A program made the translations under genes and the position numbers. 8,263 nt of DNA from Candidatus Thorarchaeota archaeon (GTDB taxonomy: Archaea > Asgardarchaeota > Thorarchaeia > Thorarchaeales > Thorarchaeaceae), in assembly GCA_018238825.1 (NCBI GenBank), contig JABCSP010000087.1, positions 1 through 8,263 of the forward strand, written 5' to 3'. The notes under the pieces were generated by a model, which worked only from the letters and a program-made list of their open reading frames with translations, was not told the DNA's origin and ran no database searches. This document shows, piece by piece, positions 1 through 5,600 of the stretch (position 1 is the stretch's first letter; the number at the start of each line of letters is the position of its first letter).

Positions 1-699
1 ATCTAGAGCTCGGCGGACCTGTTTGCAAGCTGTAAGAGCATAGTGATAGTAAGAACCTTTCTTCTTCCCACCTGACTCCCTGACCTTTCGTATAAGGTCT
101 GCAGGGATTCTCTTCAGAGATATAAGTCGTCTGAGCTGCTCCCTGTCATTAGATAGAATATCAAGAAGGGCGTTGACTAATTTTCTCCGGGTATAGTCTG
201 AGAGGATGATTCTGGCTGCGGTCTCAAGGACATTTCTGTACATCCGTTCAAAGACAAGACGACCAAACTCATTGTTTTTCGTCCATTCAAGGAATGGCTC
301 CTCTCTCAGGACAACATGCCTATGTCCTTTTGAAGCTTCTAGTTTCATCCCCACAGAAGCTGCTCGTTGATGAGATGAATACACCTTGTTGAGAACCAGA
401 TTGACAGCTTCAATGTACTTCCCAAAGTGTTGCTCTACTGTCTGAAGGTCGACCTCAGAACACTTTTTCCCAGATATCTTGGTCGTTAGTTGCTTGACCA
501 CCCGTTTGTCTTTTCTTTGGAAGGAAGGATCAGGCCTTCTCCCAAGTCCTTTTCGAGCAACTACTCTATGATATGAGTTGAGAGAAAATTTTTGGACAAG
601 ATAGGTTGATGAATCAATATAATAATAACCATCCATTGTTTCTTGGTTCGAACCCGTGGTCTTCCCCACGCGGGGATGGCGCCGCGTTTTCTTTTTCAT
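1..699 (-). CDS. Partial basic protein, possibly TnpB/transposase-like (5' portion, runs off the left edge)
   Basis: This is an open frame of 233 codons with no stop, read leftwards from an ATG at 699 and continuing past base 1. The start is supported by a GAGGT Shine-Dalgarno site (708-712), 8 nt upstream, and a TATA-like box at 734-742. A second ATG, codon 22 (634-636), is a possible alternative start. The N-terminus is very basic (MKKKTRRHPRVGK). The rest is mostly helical and rich in Arg/Lys, including YIEAVNLVLNKVYSSHQ, RMYRNVLETAARIILSDYT and YYHYALTACKQVRRALD. The pattern of a helical bundle with an R-x-x-R-N-V-L-E segment followed by RIILSD-type helices recalls the N-terminal region of archaeal TnpB/OrfB-like proteins. 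The catalytic RuvC and zinc-finger parts that would prove this lie outside the window. It could instead be another nucleic-acid-binding protein. That the gene is real is fairly sure; the family is a guess. Confidence 0.6.
   Translation of the reverse strand, partial: MKKKTRRHPRVGKTTGSNQETMDGYYYIDSSTYLVQKFSLNSYHRVVARKGLGRRPDPSFQRKDKRVVKQLTTKISGKKCSEVDLQTVEQHFGKYIEAVNLVLNKVYSSHQRAASVGMKLEASKGHRHVVLREEPFLEWTKNNEFGRLVFERMYRNVLETAARIILSDYTRRKLVNALLDILSNDREQLRRLISLKRIPADLIRKVRESGGKKKGSYYHYALTACKQVRRALD
612..631. repeat. 20-bp direct repeat, copy 1 (inside the coding 5' end)
   Basis: AATCAATATAATAATAACCA here is repeated without change at 751-770. This copy falls in codons encoding the GYYYID segment near the start of the leftmost gene. 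Confidence 0.75.
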
Positions 700-704
700 C
701 AATC

Positions 705-742
705 TAAACCTCATTATCCGGTCTTTCTTGCGGTATTTAAAG
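705..742 (-). promoter_or_regulatory. Promoter and RBS of the leftmost gene
   Basis: Read on the minus strand, a TATA-like CTTTAAATA (742 to 734) lies about 35 nt before the ATG at 699. A start about 25 nt below the box would give a short leader of roughly a dozen nt that includes the GAGGT ribosome-binding site (712 to 708). A second TTTAAA-containing stretch at 780-787 could be an alternative box. Confidence 0.5.
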
Positions 743-750
743 TCATACAA

Positions 751-770
751 AATCAATATAATAATAACCA
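751..770. repeat. 20-bp direct repeat, copy 2 (upstream of the gene)
   Basis: This is an exact second copy of the 612-631 sequence, 139 bp away. It is non-coding and lies just upstream of the TATA-like box of the leftmost gene. The 139-bp stretch bounded by the two copies contains the promoter, the start codon and a GC-rich patch (645-686) that stands out from the AT-rich surroundings. Confidence 0.75.
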
Positions 771-787
771 ACGGTAGGATTTAAAGT

Positions 788-799
788 CCACATATGTGG
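788..799. repeat. Perfect 12-bp palindrome
   Basis: CCACATATGTGG is a perfect inverted repeat. It is flanked by TTAAA on the left (2-nt bulge) and TTTAA on the right, which extends the imperfect symmetry. It lies in non-coding DNA about 90 bp upstream of the leftmost gene. It may be a regulator site or a hairpin end of a mobile element; no protein can be assigned. Confidence 0.5.
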
Positions 800-848
800 T
801 TTAATTGCTGAATTGATTGGTATTTGTAATCGAAATCATTTATAAGTT

Positions 849-910
849 AAAAGCAAAATAAAACCCTCATTATGTAGACCACTACAAAATTAGTGTAGTC
901 ATCTACATAA
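849..910 (-). terminator. Hairpin plus U-rich tract after the 235-aa gene
   Basis: In minus-strand RNA, arms at 910-894 and 886-870 pair over 17 positions (15 Watson-Crick, one G-U, one mismatch) around a 7-nt loop. A TTTTATTTTGCTTTT tract (863 to 849) follows a few nt downstream. Archaeal termination depends mainly on U-tracts, so the tract alone would suffice. The hairpin arms are the same bases as the operator-like palindromes, so the hairpin may be incidental. Confidence 0.5.
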
Positions 911-928
911 CTGAGATAGACCATTATA
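873..928. promoter_or_regulatory. Cluster of TGTAG-N4-CTACA palindromes at 21-bp spacing
   Basis: Two perfect half-site pairs, TGTAGACCACTACA (873-886) and TGTAGTCATCTACA (894-907), begin 21 bp apart. Exactly 21 bp further on, a decayed third copy GATAGACCATTATA (915-928) ends at the base before the stop codon of the 235-aa gene. A 21-bp step is two helical turns, which puts all sites on one face of the DNA, as expected for cooperative dimers. The same motif and spacing recur at 1656-1690. The protein that binds is unknown. Confidence 0.6.
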
Positions 929-1636
929 TCAAATATCAGAGTCATTCTCAAGCTGAGTACTGATTTTTCGTATCCTGCGGATGTGCTCCTTGAACGATCC
1001 AGTGAACTTGCTGATGTCAAATCCAGCCTTCTTGATGTTGGTTAACTGTCTTGTCGCACTTTCTCCTGCACGTTTTCTTATGTATAGACTCTTTGTAATT
1101 GACCTCAGAAGTGTGCTGTGCTCCTGTAATTCCTGAAGTATTTCCTTCTTATCCAAGTCTGGATTTTCAGCAAGGTAATTCACAAGGGGAGTTTCCTTAA
1201 CTTCCATTTCTTTATCACCCGTCATTCCAGTCCATAACAAGGAATCATCTAGTGTTGGAAGCATCCAAGGATCATTACCCATTGTTACAAAATAAATCAC
1301 ATTATCCTGATATGGTTCAAATATCTTGACCCCACCTCTAAAGCGTTTCTTTCCAAAAGCTGCAGCGGCAACTTTTCTTGCCGCACGGAGGTGAGAGTCT
1401 GGTGGTCCTCGAAGTGGTTCTGTTATCATGTCCAGTTCTAGTATCCCCTCAAGAAAAACTAGTAGCTCGTCGGTGTAGTCGATCGCCCATAGTGAACGCA
1501 GAAATATCGTGGCACCACCAGGTAGCTCCGCTAATTCAGTACTAACATACACATTCTCAGGTCTTGAAACCTTACCAGACTTGACCTGTTCAACTGATGG
1601 CTCCACAATTATTGGTTGTCGTGGCATGAACTTCAT
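929..1636 (-). CDS. Unrecognised 235-aa protein, downstream member of the cluster
   Basis: I do not recognise a family. The first half (residues 29-120) looks like mixed alpha/beta, with strands such as NVYVSTEL, GGATIFLRSLW and DNVIYFVTM, and a short basic helix-rich stretch at 82-100 (SHLRAARKVAAAAFGKKR). The last third (residues 150-235) is predicted helical and charged, and could be a helix-turn-helix or oligomerisation region. There is no signal peptide or membrane segment, so it is probably cytoplasmic. The ATG at 1636 gives MKFM; the fourth codon (ATG, 1625-1627) is better placed behind the AAGG site at 1637-1640 and may be the true start. The gene lies 49 nt after the RadA-like gene on the same strand but has its own promoter, flanked by palindromes, so it may be co-transcribed and also separately controlled. 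A role as regulator of those palindromes is possible but unproven. Confidence 0.75.
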   Translation of the reverse strand: MKFMPRQPIIVEPSVEQVKSGKVSRPENVYVSTELAELPGGATIFLRSLWAIDYTDELLVFLEGILELDMITEPLRGPPDSHLRAARKVAAAAFGKKRFRGGVKIFEPYQDNVIYFVTMGNDPWMLPTLDDSLLWTGMTGDKEMEVKETPLVNYLAENPDLDKKEILQELQEHSTLLRSITKSLYIRKRAGESATRQLTNIKKAGFDISKFTGSFKEHIRRIRKISTQLENDSDI

Positions 1637-1655
1637 CCTTCTGTATTCTAGATAT

Positions 1656-1690
1656 TGTAGACCACTTCATTATATATGTAGACTCCTACA
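1656..1690 (-). promoter_or_regulatory. Promoter of the 235-aa gene flanked by two operator-like palindromes
   Basis: On the minus strand a TATATAA box (about 1677 to 1671) lies about 40 nt before the ATG at 1636. One full palindrome TGTAGACTCCTACA (1677-1690) lies immediately upstream of the box and overlaps the stop codon of the RadA-like gene. A half-decayed one, TGTAGACCACTTCA (1656-1669), lies between the box and the expected start of transcription. The two begin 21 bp apart, as at 873-928. Sites bracketing a TATA box are well placed to block TBP/TFB, so repression is the simplest reading. Confidence 0.6.
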
Positions 1691-2621
1691 ATAGTTTGTG
1701 ACCTCTTAATCGCCTCAAGTATCGCTGAACCCGACGTGAATGTAATTTCAATGACCTATTATTCTGATAGAATCCTCCATATCCAAGAGAAACAATCCAT
1801 TCCCCTCTTTCTACTGAAGCTGAACTCATAACAACAACCCGTCTCTCATTCTCAGTTCTAGGTTCAATCATAATTCGATAATCAACCATATCCGCGAATA
1901 CTGGATTACTACTTCTGGACTTTCGGTCTTTCTCACTTGCCCTGCTCACTTGAATAGAGGATCTGTTAGTTAGTAGAAACGTCATTTCAGAATCTCTTTT
2001 TATTTGGGCGATTTGAGGAATATCTCTATGCTGGACCTTGACCAGAGAGTCGATCACTATTAGATTGACATCATCCTTGGTCACCACTCTCCGCAAGTCA
2101 GCAACGAGATTTTCACTACTCATATCTTGAACTATGTGAAATTTCTCTAGTACGGATTCAGGTTCGAGCTTCATTCGATATGCAATTTCTCTCACCGTAT
2201 CTTCTGTAAAGGTTCCTTCTAAGTCATACCACACTACATTCCCAAGGGACTGGTTCATCACCGCGATTTGGATACATATCATCGTCTTACCACCCCATTG
2301 AGGTCCGAAAATTTCAATTACTGAGCCTGAAAGAAAACCCCCACCGATGTGTTGGTCTATAAGAGAAATCCCTGTCTTGACTCTAAGGGTGACTTCTTCT
2401 TTTGCTTCAATTTCAGCTCCTGTCTGGAATCCGGATACCTTCCTTGGTATCCTTTCAGCCTTAGTGATCAAGGCCTTTACTATGTAGAGCTCTAGTCCAG
2501 TTTTCGTGGCTATTTTTTTTGCAGGAGTATCAACAAGTTGTTCTACAGTGTGGAATCCACACTTTCTTAGTATCCCAATGATTCTTAGAGAAGTATTGGG
2601 GAGTTCTTCAATTCTCTTCAC
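1686..2621 (-). CDS. RadA/Rad51-like RecA-family ATPase (divergent RadA paralog)
   Basis: This is a RecA-superfamily ATPase, expected to bind ATP and single- or double-stranded DNA. The order of parts is as in archaeal RadA: an N-terminal helix-hairpin-helix domain (residues about 5-58), a linker with a GFQTGAEI segment where RadA has its F-x-x-A polymerisation motif (here F65-Q-T-G), then the ATPase core. Walker A is GPQWGGKT (106-113, K112). The catalytic-Glu segment is WYDLEGTF (E135). Walker B is LIVID (D191), followed by TNR at 218-220 in the TNQ position. All catalytic residues are present. It differs from RadA in that the stretch from Walker B to TNR is roughly 17 residues shorter, loop L2 is unlike RadA, and there is an Arg-rich tail (292-307). 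It is therefore a paralog, not the housekeeping RadA. The GTG start directly abuts the TGA of the 1414-aa gene, with GAGAGGT (2626-2632) as RBS inside that gene's end, so translation is probably coupled. Length (311 aa) is near that of RadA. Confidence 0.88.
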   Translation of the reverse strand: MKRIEELPNTSLRIIGILRKCGFHTVEQLVDTPAKKIATKTGLELYIVKALITKAERIPRKVSGFQTGAEIEAKEEVTLRVKTGISLIDQHIGGGFLSGSVIEIFGPQWGGKTMICIQIAVMNQSLGNVVWYDLEGTFTEDTVREIAYRMKLEPESVLEKFHIVQDMSSENLVADLRRVVTKDDVNLIVIDSLVKVQHRDIPQIAQIKRDSEMTFLLTNRSSIQVSRASEKDRKSRSSNPVFADMVDYRIMIEPRTENERRVVVMSSASVERGEWIVSLGYGGFYQNNRSLKLHSRRVQRYLRRLRGHKLL

Positions 2622-5600
2622 TCAAACCTCTCTCCTGTTCCGAAGAATTTCTGAGATGACTTTTTTCTTGAGTTCTCGAACTCCAAGACTGTATCGGATG
2701 TCTTCTAGTGGATTCCAGGTCAAGTTTTCAAATGGAAGACCCGTTTCATAGGGGTATCGCAAAATAGACATTGCCTCATCTAAAGTCTGGTAAGTGATTC
2801 TGATTACTTTAGCATCCTCGTTCTTCTTTGCTGGTCTGAGTTCTATCCATCCTTTCTCTTGATCTCCTCCAATTAAACACTCAGCCCTTATGACACTCTT
2901 CACATGCCCCTGAATGACTCCCAGATGACTGAACAGACTCTTTACCAAGGAAGTGCGTTTCAAAGGAAGTCTTTGTCCAAGAGGTATCGTTGGGTATGTC
3001 ATTCCAAGATTCACAATCTTGAGATATCGTAATCGAGATGGTGCTCCTCGATATCGGGTTCCAAAACGAACAGCACCCCTCATTTCCCACTGAACATCTC
3101 TATAATCGAGGTCTAACGAGGAAGTTTCTCCCCCCAGACCTTGATAGAGAACATCTGTACCTGCGTAGTTGGCTATCATTATTGGGACAACTGATCCCAC
3201 TGCTAGTGCTTGACCTGCAAGAACACCAAGCTCATCTAATGGCGTCACAGTATTGGAGCTTAGATATCTTCCAGCCCAACTCTTATCAAGTCTGATACAT
3301 CCTGCCACAATCTCTCTATCATATGGACTTCTCTCAAAGATGAACCACTCGTGTTTCCCAGGGTTCTTCTTGTTGAATCCTACGGAGATTCCAAATCTCA
3401 GATTAGTGAGAGGTACCGTCTTTGACGGAATAGCATCCCGAAAGGACTGGGTCCGAAGAGAGAGGTGTTTGTAGAGTGAATTCATGTTGAACTCTGAAAC
3501 AGGAATCGATGTCTTGGCTTCCTTCCCCCCTAGTTGCATGGTCACCCATGGACGGACATCCTCCCAGAGAACCCTGAGTTCATTTTGTGTGAAGCTATGT
3601 GACTGTAGTAGGTGTGCGAGAAGCAGAACAACATAATTTCCAAAACGTAGTAGAATGTCATTGTCCTGAACCTGTAACTTGTCAAGTTCCATTCTCATAT
3701 TTCTGGGAAGATTCCAATTGCCAAGATTGTTGCGATACCAAGCACTTCTATACCAGAGGTCCTTGGTGTAGTGATGACCTTTGAGGAAACTGATGATTGC
3801 CTGAGTGAAACCTAGCCTCTGTTGGGACTGTATTGCTTCAGTAAATGTTTCTACGAATTCTCTGAAGAATCTATGGAATGGACTATATTCTGGAACTCGT
3901 TCTAAGAGGACTCGTCTTGCCTCTTGGAGCCGTTGGATCTCAACTGTTTCTGCACTATTACCTTGAAAGTTATCAAATACTAGGTCTGACTCAGGTGGAG
4001 GGAGCGGCACGGTCCTCATAGGTTCAATCTGTAACTGAGGGGTCCAATATTTTCTCTTCGTGCTGATCTTCTTCAAAGAGTCTTTATCACAGAGCCCCTC
4101 ATCGAATGCCACTCTAGACAAGACTCCCATGTACCTCTTGTTTCGTTCTCGGTCTTTCAGTTCTGTTCTAATGACCTCTACTTCTCCCGTTTCTTTCTGG
4201 AAAGATTCACCGTCTTCAATTGATTTACTTCTACGTAAGAATGGGAAGAGCTCTACTGCCATCTGCTCTGAGAATTCGTCTATTCTGAACTTCTTCAACC
4301 ATCGATTTGTTTTGGGACCTCTCTTCAGTCGTTGAAATATCGTTTTCTCACGCGCAGTCAAGTCCAATGCCCTGAAGCGTCTGGACCAACCAATTAGAGG
4401 AATAACCGGAATCGTAGTCACATTGATTTCCTTTTCATGAACATGCGAAACTCGGACTATCCCTCGAACATAGTCATACAAGGGAACCTCACTCCCTCCC
4501 GGACGAGGGGGGTATGGAAGATTGAGCACAATCTCATCAATGTGTGCCAGCAATAGAGAGTCATGCGGCAAAGGTCGAAACTGGTGATGTTTGTAGAGTT
4601 CTGAAGATGTTGCGACAGGTGGTGGTGAGTCAAACCAAATTGTACACTTGGTTGTAGATGAGAGTGCTGAAGTAATATGACCTTCCAGCGTGTTTACTAC
4701 TCCAGAGAGATTGTGATGTTCTAGAGCCCTAACAGATTCAATCCCGCTTACTATGATCATGTCGAAGTGTTCTAGTCTTCTAGTCAGTTCATCTACTGAG
4801 GGTACAGGAAGTCCCTTGAAGAGCATAGCATTAATCTCACTGGATAGGTCAATGAACTCAAGTTCTCTATGGAATTGGGTAACCTCTTCACTTTGGTAAC
4901 CTAATCGAAGAATCGCTGATCTATGAGTTTCATCACTGTACTCCCCACTCAGATCAAGCCATGCAACCTCATTGCAATCGTATCTATTTGCTTGTTCTCG
5001 AGCAAAGTCAAGTCCATGGTGATTTCTGGCAATCACTGCAGCACTATCACCCGGTGAACCATGAGTAGCCACTGACAGGTAGAGTACAAAGTGGTTCGAA
5101 TCGTTGATACGATGCTCAAAAGGATGGAGCTTGTACAAGTCTGTCAATGGAACTGGAAGTGGAAAGAGTTCATCCAGAGAAACATCAGTCGGTGCTTCAA
5201 AAGGAAAGGTTACAATTGCAGGTCGCTTGTGTCGACCATCGGGAGAGGTTAGTTGGAATAATGATCTTGGAAATTTGATAGTGGAGTCAGTTGTCTGGCT
5301 GGAAATCCCTGAGAAATCTTGTCGTATTTTCTTATAGACTGAATAAATGAATGAAGACAATATCTCCCGGGTCTTTGATGGAAAATCTACACCATCTGTA
5401 AGAATTACTCCAGGAATGTAAGTTGGAGGTGGATTCAGATCCTCACGAACAGTTCCATGATACTCCTCAAGCATCCCTGAACCATAGGACTTGACCTGCC
5501 GTTCTTCTCGCGGTGATGGTGAGTTCTTAATCATCTCATCCCATTCTTGGTCTGTAAGACATCGTTTCTGGAGTATAAAGTCCACAGATACTGGTTTTCC

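Noticed and set aside
640..690. tRNA-like signal: GGTTCGAACC resembles a T-arm loop
   Set aside because: On neither strand does the five-pair T stem form (at most three pairs), and no acceptor, D or anticodon arms can be placed around it. The bases are also coding.
870..1690. CRISPR array suggested by regularly spaced repeats
   Set aside because: The repeats are 14-bp palindromes at a 21-bp step with only 7-bp gaps and two or three copies, which fits operator sites and not repeat-spacer units.
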